From positions 889,001 to 953,000 of the forward strand of contig NZ_AZSJ01000003.1 in NCBI RefSeq assembly GCF_000516555.1: 64,000 bases of DNA, in the 5' to 3' direction. The notes under the pieces were generated by a model. That model did not search any database, had not been told where the DNA came from, and saw only the letters and a program-made list of their open reading frames with translations. The stretch comes from Afipia sp. P52-10. GTDB lineage: Bacteria; Pseudomonadota; Alphaproteobacteria; Rhizobiales; Xanthobacteraceae. Made by a program: the position numbers and the translations under genes. Position 1 is the stretch's first letter, and each line of letters opens with the position of its first letter. Of the stretch, positions 1 through 8,434 are shown in pieces.

Positions 1-125
1 GGCTGCGCATCACGCCGTCGCCCTATCACGATGACGGGCTGATCGATGCGCTGGCCGAGGCGCTGGTGGACGTGTGGGAGAAGCTCGGCCTGCCGCTGCA
101 CGCCAAGCCGCTCGCCGCCGAGTAA
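1..125 (+). CDS. hemA: 5-aminolevulinate synthase, C-terminal end (partial)
   Basis: Only the last 40 codons are present, read from base 3 to the TAA at 123-125; the 5' part lies outside the window. The visible residues include LRITPSPYHDD and EALVDVWEKLGLPL, which match the C-terminus of alphaproteobacterial 5-aminolevulinate synthase. That is the PLP enzyme that condenses glycine with succinyl-CoA to begin haem and chlorophyll synthesis in the cytoplasm. The gene is convergent with the FixJ-like gene and both end in one hairpin. Identification rests on this short tail and recognition of the family, so it is good but not certain. Confidence 0.75.
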   Translation, partial: LRITPSPYHDDGLIDALAEALVDVWEKLGLPLHAKPLAAE

Positions 126-160
126 TTCCAGAACGACTTCGGCCGAACAGAGCTGAACAA

Positions 161-191
161 AAAACGGCGGCGATCGCATCGCCGCCGTTTT
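161..191. terminator. Bidirectional intrinsic terminator between hemA and the FixJ-like gene
   Basis: A perfect 14-bp stem (161-174 pairing with 178-191) with a 3-base loop has an A4 tract at its left edge and a T4 tract at its right edge. It therefore looks like a terminator from either side, as expected between two convergent genes. Confidence 0.85.
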
Positions 192-209
192 GCGTCACCG
201 CTGAGGGCA

Positions 210-896
210 TCAATCAGCGGCGACCATATCCTCCGGTGCGCTCTGGCCGCGGGTCTTCGGCCCCGCATTCATCAGCACGATCCGCATCAGGTCGGCGGCA
301 TTCTTGGCGCCGAGCTTGTCCATGATGCGCGCGCGGTGAACCTCGATCGTGCGCGGCGAGATGCCGAGACGGCGGCCCGCTTCCTTGTTGGAAGCGCCCT
401 TGGCGATCAGCGACAGCACATCCCGCTCGCGCGCGGTCAACAGCCGCGCTTCAGCGAATTGCGGAATGCCATCGACCCGGCCGCAGTCGCGCGCGGTCTG
501 GGCCGCCACCGCGGCGCGGATGCGCTCGATCATCATGCCCGCTGCGAACGGCTTCTCGATGAAATCGTAGGCACCGGTCTTCATCGCTTCGACCGCCATC
601 GCGATATCGGAGCGGCCGGACATCATGAACACCGGCGCCTCGAAGTGGCGCGCTTTCAGGATGCGCAGAACCTCCAGACCGGAATACCCGGGCATCTGCA
701 CGTCCATCACCACGCAAAGCGGATTTTCGTGGTCCAGCGCCTCCAGAAACGACTCGGCGTCCCGAAACACCCGGCACCCGAACCCTTCGACGCCCAGCAG
801 CAGCTTCAGGGCGTCGCAGACCGAGCTGTCATCGTCGACGATGAAAATCTCGCGAGCCGGACCCGGCTGAAACGAACTTCGACCAATATGCTCCAT
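210..896 (-). CDS. FixJ-family two-component response regulator (REC-LuxR HTH)
   Basis: 228 residues. An N-terminal receiver domain (about 16-130) has the acidic pocket IVDDD, phosphoacceptor Asp65 in VVMDVQMPG, the switch residue in MMSGRSD, and Lys115 in FIEKPF. A LuxR-type helix-turn-helix follows (about 150-210, LTARERDVLSLIAKGASNKE and RTIEVHRARIM). This is the FixJ/TtrR architecture, a transcription factor activated by phosphorylation. The start follows GGAG at 8-base spacing. No FixL-like kinase lies next to it, so its partner is unknown; the large kinase downstream is more likely paired with the regulator at 5278-5949. An inverted repeat sits in its upstream region. Confidence 0.9.
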   Translation of the reverse strand: MEHIGRSSFQPGPAREIFIVDDDSSVCDALKLLLGVEGFGCRVFRDAESFLEALDHENPLCVVMDVQMPGYSGLEVLRILKARHFEAPVFMMSGRSDIAMAVEAMKTGAYDFIEKPFAAGMMIERIRAAVAAQTARDCGRVDGIPQFAEARLLTARERDVLSLIAKGASNKEAGRRLGISPRTIEVHRARIMDKLGAKNAADLMRIVLMNAGPKTRGQSAPEDMVAAD

Positions 897-928
897 GCCA
901 CCATCTCCGATAGCAGAACTGGAACCAC

Positions 929-945
929 CACACGCTATACGTGTG
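929..945. promoter_or_regulatory. Inverted repeat upstream of the FixJ-like gene
   Basis: CACACG-CTATA-CGTGTG, a 6-bp perfect dyad around a 5-base centre, lies about 35 bp before the start codon of the FixJ-like gene. Position and symmetry suit an operator or autoregulatory site. This is inference from sequence only; the dyad does not match a FixK/FNR box. Confidence 0.35.
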
Positions 946-1187
946 TAGCCGATTCGAGGCGGTTAGAACATCATCGCTTGCGTCCGTACGAATACGCATC
1001 CGGCGACGGGTTCCCGCCCGGCCACCCAGCCCTCCCCCCGACGAGAATCCAATCGCCGGCCGGCGCGCCGGGGGCTAACGTCACCGGAACGGGCGGGACA
1101 ACGCTCCCGCCGCCTTGTTGAGTGTGATCTTTCCGGAACGCCGCTGCGCCTTTTCCGGATCGTGCGCGTTGGGAGACACTGCGGCCA

Positions 1188-4100
1188 ATGCTGCCAAACT
1201 GGGTCGTGATCGTCGCCGCCTTCGGCTACATCGGCCTGCTGTTCGCGATCGCCAGCTATGGCGACCGCGTCTCCGGCGAGCCGCGCGGCCGCGCCGGCGT
1301 GCTGATCTACCCGCTGTCGCTGGCGATCTACTGCACCTCCTGGACCTTCTTCGGCTCGGTTGGCTTTGCAACCCGCACGAGCATCGAGTTCCTGGCGATC
1401 TATGTCGGCCCGGTGCTGATGGTCGGCCTCTGCACGCCGCTGCTGATGCGGGTGGTGCATCTCGCCAAGGCCCACAACATTACCTCCATCGCCGACTTCA
1501 TCGCCGCGCGTTACGGCAAGAGCCAGGCGGTGGCGGCGACGGTCGCGATCATCGCCCTGATCGGCTCGGTCCCCTACATCGCGCTGCAACTCAAGGCTGT
1601 CGCCTCCTCGCTGGAGACGGTGCTCGGCGCCGGCCAGCTCCCGGCCACCACGGTCCAGCCCGTGATCGGCGACGTGGCGCTGATCGTCACCTTCGCGATG
1701 GCGATGTTCGCGGTGCTGTTCGGCACCCGCCATATCGACGCGACCGAACACCAGAACGGCCTGATCCTGGCGATCGCCACCGAGTCGATCGTCAAGCTGT
1801 TCGCGTTCCTGTCGGCCGGCATCTTCGTCACCTTCTGGATGTTCTCGCCGGCCGAGCTGTGGCAGCGCGCGAGCGAGAGCATCGAGGCGAAGCGGGCCAT
1901 CGACTATGCCCCTTCCTGGGGCAACTTCGCGGTGATGACGCTGCTGTCGTTCTTCGCCATCACCCTGCTGCCGCGGCAGTTTCATGTCAGCGTGGTGGAG
2001 AACACCTCCGACGTCGAAGTGCGCCGGGCGCGCTGGCTGTTCCCGCTCTACCTGATTGCGATCAACCTGTTCGTGATCCCGATCGCGCTGGCGGGCCTCG
2101 TCACCTTCCCGTTCGGCGCGGTCGACAGTGACATGTACGTGCTGGCGCTGCCGCTGGCCGGCGGCTCACCGATGCTCACCGTCGCCGTGTTCATCGGCGG
2201 CCTGTCGGCGGCAACGGCCATGGTGATCGTCGAGTGCGTGGCGCTGGCGATCATGGTGTCGAACCACATCGTCATGCCGCTGGTGTTGCAACGAACCGCG
2301 GCCTCCCCCGCCGACACCCGCAACGTCGGCACGCTGCTCTTAAAGATCCGCCGCGTGGCGATCTTCGGCATCCTGCTGCTGGGCTACTTCTACTACCGCC
2401 AATCCGGCAGCGCCCAGCTCGCCTCGATCGGCCTGCTCTCGTTCGCTGCCGTGGCGCAATTCGCCCCCGCCTTCTTCGGCGGCCTGTTCTGGCGCCGCGG
2501 CACCGCGCTCGGCGCGCTGAGCGGCATGATCATCGGCTTCCTGATCTGGGCCTACACTCTGTTTCTGCCGAGCTTCGCCGACGCCGCCCTGCTCGGCGCC
2601 GACGTGCTGAAGAACGGCCCGTTCGGCATCGTCGAGCTGCGGCCGCAGGCATTGTTCGGCCTCGACATGCCGCCGTTGATGCACGGCGTGATGTGGAGCC
2701 TCGCGCTCAACATCACCGCCTACGTGATCGTCTCGCTGGCGCGCAAGCAATCCTCGATCGAGCACCTGCAGGCGGACCTGTTCGTGCCGACCCGGCTTGC
2801 ACCCGCCGCGCCGACCTTCCGCCGCTGGCGCACCACCGCAACGGTGGACGAGCTGATGAACACCGTCGGCCAGTATCTCGGTCCCGAACGCACCCGCACC
2901 TCGTTCGAAAGCTTCGCGGCGGCCAACCGCATCTCGCTCGAACGAGGGGCTGCGGCGGATTTCCAGTTGCTGCGCCACGCCGAGCATCTGATCGCCTCGG
3001 CGATCGGCGTCGCCTCGGCGCGGCTCGTCCTGTCGCTGTTGCTGCGCAAGCGCACGGTCTCCGGCAAGGCAGCGTTGAAGCTGCTCGACGACGCGCACGC
3101 GGCGCTGCACTACAACCAGGAAATCCTGCAGACCGCCCTGAACCACGTGCGCCAGGGCATCGCCGTGTTCAACCGCGAGCACCAATTGATCTGCTCCAAC
3201 CGCCAGTTCGGCGAGATCCTCGAACTGCCGCCGCGGATCATGCATATCGGCGTGACGCTGGAAGAAATCCTCGACACCATCCGCCCGCGCGTGGCGCACG
3301 CCGACAGCGACGACGACTTCGTCAACCGGCGGCTGCTCGCCTACACCACCGAGGGCACGCCGCATCTGGAGCGCTTCCCGGAGCGCAACCTGGTGGTTGA
3401 GGTGCGCGCCAACCGCATGCCGGATGGCGTCGTCGTCACCTTCTCCGACATCACCCAGAGCGTGGAGGCGGCCGAGGCGCTGGAGCGCGCCAACGCGACG
3501 CTGGAGCGGCGCGTGCGCGAGCGCACCGAGGAGTTGACGCGGCTGAACTCGGCGCTGGCCAAGGCCAAGGGCGATGCCGAGGACGCCAACCTGTCGAAGA
3601 CACGGTTTCTGGCGGCGGCGGGCCACGACCTACTGCAGCCGCTCAACGCCGCACGGCTGTATGTCACGAGCCTGGTGGAGCGACAGATCGGCGGCGAGGA
3701 CGCGCGCCTGGTCGGCAACATCGACGGCTCGCTCGACCAGATCGAGCAGCTGCTCGGCGCGCTGCTCGACATCTCGCGGCTGGACGCAGGCGCGCTGAAG
3801 CCGTCGCCGACGAGCTTCCGCGTCTCCGATCTGCAGAATTCACTGAAGGTCGAGTTCGAGCCGCTGGCGCGCGAGAAGGGCCTCGATCTGACCTTCGTGA
3901 TGTCGTCGCAGCCGATCCAGTCCGACAAGACCATGCTGCTGCGGCTGCTGCAGAACCTCGTCTCCAACGCGATCAAATACACGCCGACGGGCAAGGTGCT
4001 GGTCGGCTGCCGCCGCCGCGGCCGGTCGCTGCAGATCGACGTCTATGACACCGGCCTCGGCATTCCGGTGTCCAAGCGCAAGGAGATCTTCAAGGAGTTT

Positions 4101-4697
4101 CACCGGCTCGACCAGGGCGCGCGGATCGCGCGTGGGCTCGGTCTCGGCCTGTCGATCGTGCAGCGCATGGCGCGCGTACTCAACCACGGCCTCGCGCTGG
4201 ATTCGAACCGCAGCGGCGGCTCGCACTTCTCCGTGACCGTGCCGGTCAGCGAGACCGCGATCAACCCGTCGGCGGTGACGCCGGCGATCAATGCCGCGCG
4301 CGCCTCGCTGCAGGGTGCGCTGATCGTCGTGATCGAGAACGAGCCGGCGATCCTCGACGGCATGCGCACCCTGATCACCGGCTGGGGCGCCGACATCGTC
4401 GCCGGACCCGATACGATCTCGGCGATGTTGGCGATCGAGCGCGACGGGCGTCGGCCGACCGGTCTCATCGTCGACTACCACCTCGATCGCGGCCACGGCA
4501 TCGCCGCGATCGCCGACCTACGCAACCGCTACGGCGCCGACATTCCCGCTGTGCTGATCACCGCCGACCGCAGCCCGAAGGTGCGCGAGGCCGCGCGCGG
4601 CGAGCAGATCACGATGCTGAACAAGCCGGTGAAGCCGGCGGCGCTGCGCGCGATCATCGGCCAGTGGTGCAAGCAGCGCCTGATCGCGGCGGAGTGA
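1188..4697 (+). CDS. Hybrid sensor histidine kinase with sodium:solute symporter sensor domain (NahK/ErcS'-like)
   Basis: 1169 residues. The first roughly 500 residues are a multi-pass SSS-family (PutP-like) membrane domain beginning LPNWVVIVAAFGYIGLLFA. Then come a PAS-like domain (about 645-765, LNHVRQGIAVFNREHQLICSN), a short coiled coil, a HisKA domain with phospho-acceptor His813 (AAAGHDLLQPLNAARL), a HATPase domain (NLVSNAIKYTP, DTGLGIP, GLGLGLSIVQRMA) and a C-terminal receiver with Asp1096 (LIVDYHLD). This is the layout of Pseudomonas NahK/ErcS'-type kinases. A GGGAG lies 12 bases before the ATG. Kinase activity is well supported by intact motifs; whether the SSS part transports or only senses a solute cannot be told. 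The LuxR-type regulator at 5278-5949 is the likely partner. Confidence 0.93.
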   Translation: MLPNWVVIVAAFGYIGLLFAIASYGDRVSGEPRGRAGVLIYPLSLAIYCTSWTFFGSVGFATRTSIEFLAIYVGPVLMVGLCTPLLMRVVHLAKAHNITSIADFIAARYGKSQAVAATVAIIALIGSVPYIALQLKAVASSLETVLGAGQLPATTVQPVIGDVALIVTFAMAMFAVLFGTRHIDATEHQNGLILAIATESIVKLFAFLSAGIFVTFWMFSPAELWQRASESIEAKRAIDYAPSWGNFAVMTLLSFFAITLLPRQFHVSVVENTSDVEVRRARWLFPLYLIAINLFVIPIALAGLVTFPFGAVDSDMYVLALPLAGGSPMLTVAVFIGGLSAATAMVIVECVALAIMVSNHIVMPLVLQRTAASPADTRNVGTLLLKIRRVAIFGILLLGYFYYRQSGSAQLASIGLLSFAAVAQFAPAFFGGLFWRRGTALGALSGMIIGFLIWAYTLFLPSFADAALLGADVLKNGPFGIVELRPQALFGLDMPPLMHGVMWSLALNITAYVIVSLARKQSSIEHLQADLFVPTRLAPAAPTFRRWRTTATVDELMNTVGQYLGPERTRTSFESFAAANRISLERGAAADFQLLRHAEHLIASAIGVASARLVLSLLLRKRTVSGKAALKLLDDAHAALHYNQEILQTALNHVRQGIAVFNREHQLICSNRQFGEILELPPRIMHIGVTLEEILDTIRPRVAHADSDDDFVNRRLLAYTTEGTPHLERFPERNLVVEVRANRMPDGVVVTFSDITQSVEAAEALERANATLERRVRERTEELTRLNSALAKAKGDAEDANLSKTRFLAAAGHDLLQPLNAARLYVTSLVERQIGGEDARLVGNIDGSLDQIEQLLGALLDISRLDAGALKPSPTSFRVSDLQNSLKVEFEPLAREKGLDLTFVMSSQPIQSDKTMLLRLLQNLVSNAIKYTPTGKVLVGCRRRGRSLQIDVYDTGLGIPVSKRKEIFKEFHRLDQGARIARGLGLGLSIVQRMARVLNHGLALDSNRSGGSHFSVTVPVSETAINPSAVTPAINAARASLQGALIVVIENEPAILDGMRTLITGWGADIVAGPDTISAMLAIERDGRRPTGLIVDYHLDRGHGIAAIADLRNRYGADIPAVLITADRSPKVREAARGEQITMLNKPVKPAALRAIIGQWCKQRLIAAE

Positions 4698-5277
4698 ATG
4701 TCGGTTGTGACGTCGAACGGCAGCGCTATCACGGCGCAGGAGAGATCATTTCGCAGAAGAGCCCCTTCAGGTCGCGAGCGCAGGGGCTATGGATTCCGGG
4801 CTCGTCGCTTCGCGACGCCCCGGAATGACGTGGGGTGATGTTTGTGCGCCACGCGCGAGCCCGGAATGACGCGTGGTGAGCTTTGAGCGCCACGCGCCTC
4901 ATGGAGCGCGGCCATCCGATGACCAAGAGCGCTTCGCTTCATGGTTCGAGACGCATCGCTTCGCGATGCTCCTCACCATGAGGCGCTTCTTCTCATCCTG
5001 ATCAGGATGAAGCGCGGGTGACGAGGCATATCGCCAACCTCTCCCGTCATTCCGGAAATCGCACAGCGGCTGTCCGGAATCCATAACTCCTGTGCTGATG
5101 GTACTTTCTGCACTCGTGACAAGACGTGCGTTACGGGAATGATCCCAAGCATCGCACGCGCAGTGTGCCTGAAGGCCGTGTGCGAACAGACCCATGCGCT
5201 TGTCGTCTCGTGAAGACCGGGGCTATGGATTCCGGGCTCGTCGCTTCGCGACGCCCGGAATGACGGCCGAGATACTA
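4698..5277. repeat. Gene-free gap filled with palindromic intergenic repeats
   Basis: No credible gene lies here. Two near-identical copies of a palindrome with arms ATTCCGGG/CCCGGAAT occur at 4793-4826 and 5229-5261, with a shorter relative at 5048-5085. A degenerate tandem duplication of about 40 bp follows the first copy (about 4820-4857 and 4861-4898, each starting CCGGAATGACG and ending near GCGCCACGCGC). A different palindrome of the 'ATGGTTCGAGACGC...CTCACCATGAGG' family lies at 4938-4983. Repeats of this sort are typical intergenic filler in Nitrobacteraceae. Confidence 0.8.
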
Positions 5278-5949
5278 TCAGCTCACCCGCGAGTCGTCGC
5301 GCCGCCACTGGTTGCCGGCGATGCGCGCGGCGACGATCACCGCCTGGGTGCGGCTCTCGACATTGAGCTTCTGCAGGATCGCCGAGACGTGCGCTTTGAT
5401 GGTCGCCTCCGACACCTTCAGCTCGTAGGCGATCTGCTTGTTGAGCAGCCCCTCCGACAGCATCATCAGCACGCGCACCTGCTGCGGCGTCAGCGTCACC
5501 AGCCGGTCGCGCAGGCGCGCGGTGTCCGGATCGGCGGCGCCGGAAAGATCGACATCCGCCGGCACCCACACGTCGCCGGCGAGCACCTTGGTCAGCGCCT
5601 CGCGCAACGCTTCGACGCCGAAGCGCTTCGGGATGAAACCCGACGCGCCGAAGTCCATCGCCCGGCGGATCGTCTCGGCATCGTCGCTGGCCGAGACCAC
5701 CACCACCGGCACCGCCGGATATTGGGTGCGCAGATAGATCAGCCCGGAGAAACCGCTGATCCCCGGCATCGACAGATCGAGCAGCACGAGATCGACGTCG
5801 CCGTCCTGCTCGAGTTGCTTGGTCAGCTCCTCGAACGACCCCGCTTCCTCGATTGACGCTGAGGGCACCACATGCGTCACCGTCCCGCGCAAGGCATCGC
5901 GGAACAGCGGGTGATCGTCGGCGATAATCAGACGGGTGCGGGAGGTCAT
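5278..5949 (-). CDS. NarL/LuxR-family response regulator
   Basis: 223 residues from the ATG at 5949, chosen because AAGGCAG precedes it; an in-frame ATG ten codons upstream has no ribosome site. The receiver domain has IADDHPLFRDAL, phosphoacceptor in LVLLDLSMPG, and VVSASDD; the Lys of the switch is in FIPKRF. A LuxR/GerE HTH follows (LTPQQVRVLMMLSEGLLNKQ, VSEATIKAHVSAILQKL). It lies immediately beyond the SSS-type hybrid kinase and convergent with it. NahK/ErcS'-type kinases work with NarL-type regulators such as ErdR in Pseudomonas, so the two are probably partners. That pairing is inferred from position and family. Confidence 0.9.
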   Translation of the reverse strand: MTSRTRLIIADDHPLFRDALRGTVTHVVPSASIEEAGSFEELTKQLEQDGDVDLVLLDLSMPGISGFSGLIYLRTQYPAVPVVVVSASDDAETIRRAMDFGASGFIPKRFGVEALREALTKVLAGDVWVPADVDLSGAADPDTARLRDRLVTLTPQQVRVLMMLSEGLLNKQIAYELKVSEATIKAHVSAILQKLNVESRTQAVIVAARIAGNQWRRDDSRVS

Positions 5950-6146
5950 CTGCCTTGCGGGTCTATTGAGCTGGAGCATGTTTCGATCGCGCCACTGCGT
6001 AAAATCAGCGGCAATTGTTCACTGCCCCTCGCCGTCTTGCAAGCTTTGCGCGCAGCGCGCCGGAAACTAAAGTAACCGGACAGCGGTTGCTGCACCGCAA
6101 AAACCTTTGCGCCGCTTGCGGCACCCCTCGTGGAGGCGGCGATCGC

Positions 6147-6626
6147 TCACGCCCGCACACCGAAAACCTGCATCACCACCTCGCGTCGGTGCGGCGCGGC
6201 GCGATGTTCGATCAGGTAGATGCCCTGCCAGGTGCCGAGCGCGAGTTCGCCGCCCGCCACCGGAATCTGCAGCGACGTCGCCGTCAGCATGGTGCGGATA
6301 TGCGCCGGCATATCGTCCGGCCCCTCCATCTCATGCACCCAGCCGGCTCCCTGCGGCGCGAGCCGGTGCAGCGCCGTGGTGAGATCGGTCAGCACATCCG
6401 GATCGGCATTCTCCTGGATCGTCAGCGACGCCGAGGTATGCCGCACGAACAGCGTGACCAGGCCCGCCACCATGCCGCTGTCGGCGACGAAGGCGCGCAC
6501 CTCGCGGGTGAAGTCGACGAAGCTCTCACCACGGGTCTCGATCGCCAGCGTCGCCGAGGCGAAACTGTCGATCCGGCCGCTCTGGACCGCCGTTCGGGAG
6601 AAGCGCTCAGATCTTGCCCGAGACAT
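6147..6626 (-). CDS. yjbQ: YjbQ family protein (UPF0047, secondary thiamine-phosphate synthase-like)
   Basis: 159 residues, usual for UPF0047. Conserved signatures are HTSASLTIQENADP, EGPDDMPAHIR and LGTWQGIYLIEHR, the last with the conserved His-Arg near the C-terminus. Family members show weak thiamine-phosphate synthase activity, but the physiological role is unsettled. The start lies inside the 3' end of the upstream coiled-coil gene (20-base overlap), so translation is probably coupled; AAAAGG directly abuts the ATG, which is too close to be a convincing ribosome site. The exact start is therefore less sure than the family. Confidence 0.88.
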   Translation of the reverse strand: MSRARSERFSRTAVQSGRIDSFASATLAIETRGESFVDFTREVRAFVADSGMVAGLVTLFVRHTSASLTIQENADPDVLTDLTTALHRLAPQGAGWVHEMEGPDDMPAHIRTMLTATSLQIPVAGGELALGTWQGIYLIEHRAAPHRREVVMQVFGVRA

Positions 6627-7254
6627 CCTTTTGCATCCGGTTCGCCATGTCGATCAGCCGCCGCCAAGCCCGTTCCAGAAACGCAAGCGCGCGATCGACG
6701 TCGCGATCGTCCGGCAGCTGCAGTTCGAGCTTGTTGGCTTTGTCGCCCTTGGCCGCTTCGCGTTGCGTCTCGCGCGCTACGCCCCGCTGCTGCGAATCCT
6801 CCTTCGCCAGCGGCGCATCGATCTTCGGTTCGGGGGCCGCCAGCGCGCGCTTGTCGAGCTCGCCCTGCAGCCGCATCCGCTCCGCATCGAGCCGTGCATG
6901 CGCCTCCTTCAGCGCGGCGATGTCGCGGTCGAACCGCGCCTGCTCGTCGGCAACCTTCTTCAGGCTGTCCTTCAGCGCCGTGTTCTCCTGCTGCAGCCGG
7001 CCGATCTCCGCGTCCAGCGCGGCGCGCTCGTCCGGCACCGCGTAGCAGGCCCAGCCGGTGATCCGGTTGTGGCAACTGGCGATGCGGCCGGTGCGGGTAT
7101 CCAGCCGCAACACGCCATCCACCGTCTGCTGAAAACTGTAGCGGCCGTTCTCGCTGTCGGGTGTCGCCTGTGCGGCCACAGCACCGCCGGACCAAAGGCC
7201 AAGACACGCCAGCGGCCCGGCGAGCAGAGCCGCAGATCGCAAACGCATCAGCAT
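6607..7254 (-). CDS. Exported coiled-coil protein of unknown function
   Basis: 215 residues from the ATG at 7254, which follows GGAGGTGATGCG; an in-frame ATG two codons later is also possible. A signal peptide (LRSAALLAGPLACLGLWSGGAVAAQA) leads to a short segment with two cysteines (ASCHNRITGWACYAV), then a coiled coil (about 78-130, LQQENTALKDSLKKVADEQA), then a charged C-terminal half ending in a possible amphipathic helix (AFLERAWRRLIDM). It is followed by yjbQ with a 20-base overlap. No named family is recognised; a periplasmic or membrane-attached location is inferred from the signal peptide. Confidence 0.75.
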   Translation of the reverse strand: MLMRLRSAALLAGPLACLGLWSGGAVAAQATPDSENGRYSFQQTVDGVLRLDTRTGRIASCHNRITGWACYAVPDERAALDAEIGRLQQENTALKDSLKKVADEQARFDRDIAALKEAHARLDAERMRLQGELDKRALAAPEPKIDAPLAKEDSQQRGVARETQREAAKGDKANKLELQLPDDRDVDRALAFLERAWRRLIDMANRMQKDVSGKI

Positions 7255-7399
7255 CGCATCACCTCCGTCCGGCAACCGCTGCCGTTGGGCGCAGCGCGCG
7301 TCCTGCCATCGCAGCTCATATAGGCGCGGAAATGCCCGCCAGACAGAGACAAAACCGCCCGGCGAACCGCCGGTTCCCTCGTTCTCGCAGCCCCAACGC

Positions 7400-7517
7400 G
7401 CATGATCCGATCCGAAAGCCAGTGCCACTTTTCGCTGCGCGCCCTTGCGGGAGCGGGATCATGCTCTTTCACGCATGATCTGGTCCGAAAACCGGTACCC
7501 ACTTTTCGGGATCATGC
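7400..7517. repeat. Family-1 palindromic repeats (two copies, first degenerate)
   Basis: The better copy (7473-7517) starts GCATGATCTGGTCCGAAAAC and ends ACTTTTCGGGATCATGC, a palindrome closed by GCATGATC/GATCATGC. A decayed copy lies at 7400-7435. The right end reaches into the DsbA/HCCA gene, whose TGA stop (7512-7514) is part of the repeat. Confidence 0.8.
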
Positions 7518-8135
7518 GATGGACCGGAACGGCTTGCGGCCGGAGGCGAGTGCGTCGGCGAGCAGCTCGATCCGATCCTGTCCCCAGAACACCTCGCCGT
7601 CGAGCACATAGCCCGGCGAGCCGAACACGTCGGCAGCGATCGCATCCTGGCGGTTCTGCTCGTAGGCCGCGGCAATCTCCGGCGCATCGGCCCGCCCGAC
7701 CAGCGCGGCGCCCGGCAGTCCCACCTGATCGGCGAGCGCAATCACCGTATCCTTGTCGGCGATGTCGCGCTGGTCCTCCCAGATGCTCTTGAACGCGGCG
7801 CGCATGAACGGCTCCGGATCGTGCTTCGCCTCGATCGCCGCCAGCACCACGCCGTCGGCGAGCTTCGGATCGGCCGGCCAGTGCTTGGGCTGCAGGTGGA
7901 AGTCCAAGCCGCGCTTCTCGCGCCAGCGCTGCAGCTCCATCATCCGGTAGCGCTGCCGCGCCGGATGCCGCTTGGCGAGCGGCAGACCGCCGGTCTCCGC
8001 GAACAGCTCGCCCAGAAACACCGGCTTGTAGTTGACTGTGCAGCCGTGCTGCCGCGCGAGATCGCAAAACAGCCCATGGCCGATATAGGCCCATGGCGAA
8101 ACCATCGAGAAATAGTAGTCGAGCTGACGTGCCAT
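7512..8135 (-). CDS. 2-hydroxychromene-2-carboxylate isomerase / DsbA-like (GST kappa fold)
   Basis: 207 residues, full length for the family. The N-terminus LDYYFSMVSPWAYIG matches the thioredoxin-fold start of HCCA isomerase (NahD) and GST-kappa proteins, with Ser in place of a catalytic Cys pair; the C-terminal signature is VFGSPGYVLDGEVFWGQDRI. Such enzymes use glutathione as cofactor in aromatic degradation, but many chromosomal homologues have no known substrate and no aromatic pathway genes are nearby. Its stop codon lies inside a family-1 repeat. Confidence 0.85.
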   Translation of the reverse strand: MARQLDYYFSMVSPWAYIGHGLFCDLARQHGCTVNYKPVFLGELFAETGGLPLAKRHPARQRYRMMELQRWREKRGLDFHLQPKHWPADPKLADGVVLAAIEAKHDPEPFMRAAFKSIWEDQRDIADKDTVIALADQVGLPGAALVGRADAPEIAAAYEQNRQDAIAADVFGSPGYVLDGEVFWGQDRIELLADALASGRKPFRSIA

Positions 8136-8335
8136 TGCCGTTCTTCAAACCCCTGCATTGAACCCTGCATGCATCCCAACAGAGCACCGCAGCCAGCGCA
8201 AGAACGGGCCGGGCGTGAAAACCCGCACATGCGCGCGAGAAAGCCAAAGAACGCTGTGACCAACCTTCGCAGGGGCCCCGCCCAACATGCAATTCATCCA
8301 GCAAAATCAGCTATTTGTTGTGCATTCAACGAATC

Positions 8336-8364
8336 TTGACTTGGCATGGCGCGATCAGTATGGT
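8336..8364 (+). promoter_or_regulatory. Sigma-70-like promoter for the atpI-B-E-F operon
   Basis: TTGACT (8336-8341), a 17-bp spacer, then TATGGT (8359-8364), about 70 bp before the atpI start. Spacing is ideal and both boxes are close to consensus. It is the best housekeeping-type promoter visible in the window and suits a highly expressed operon. Confidence 0.6.
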
Positions 8365-8434
8365 CCGCGCGGCTTTTGTGGGTGGCGGAGCTTTTTTCTT
8401 TTCTCGTCAAGGCTTTAGTTCGGGTGTCGATGAC

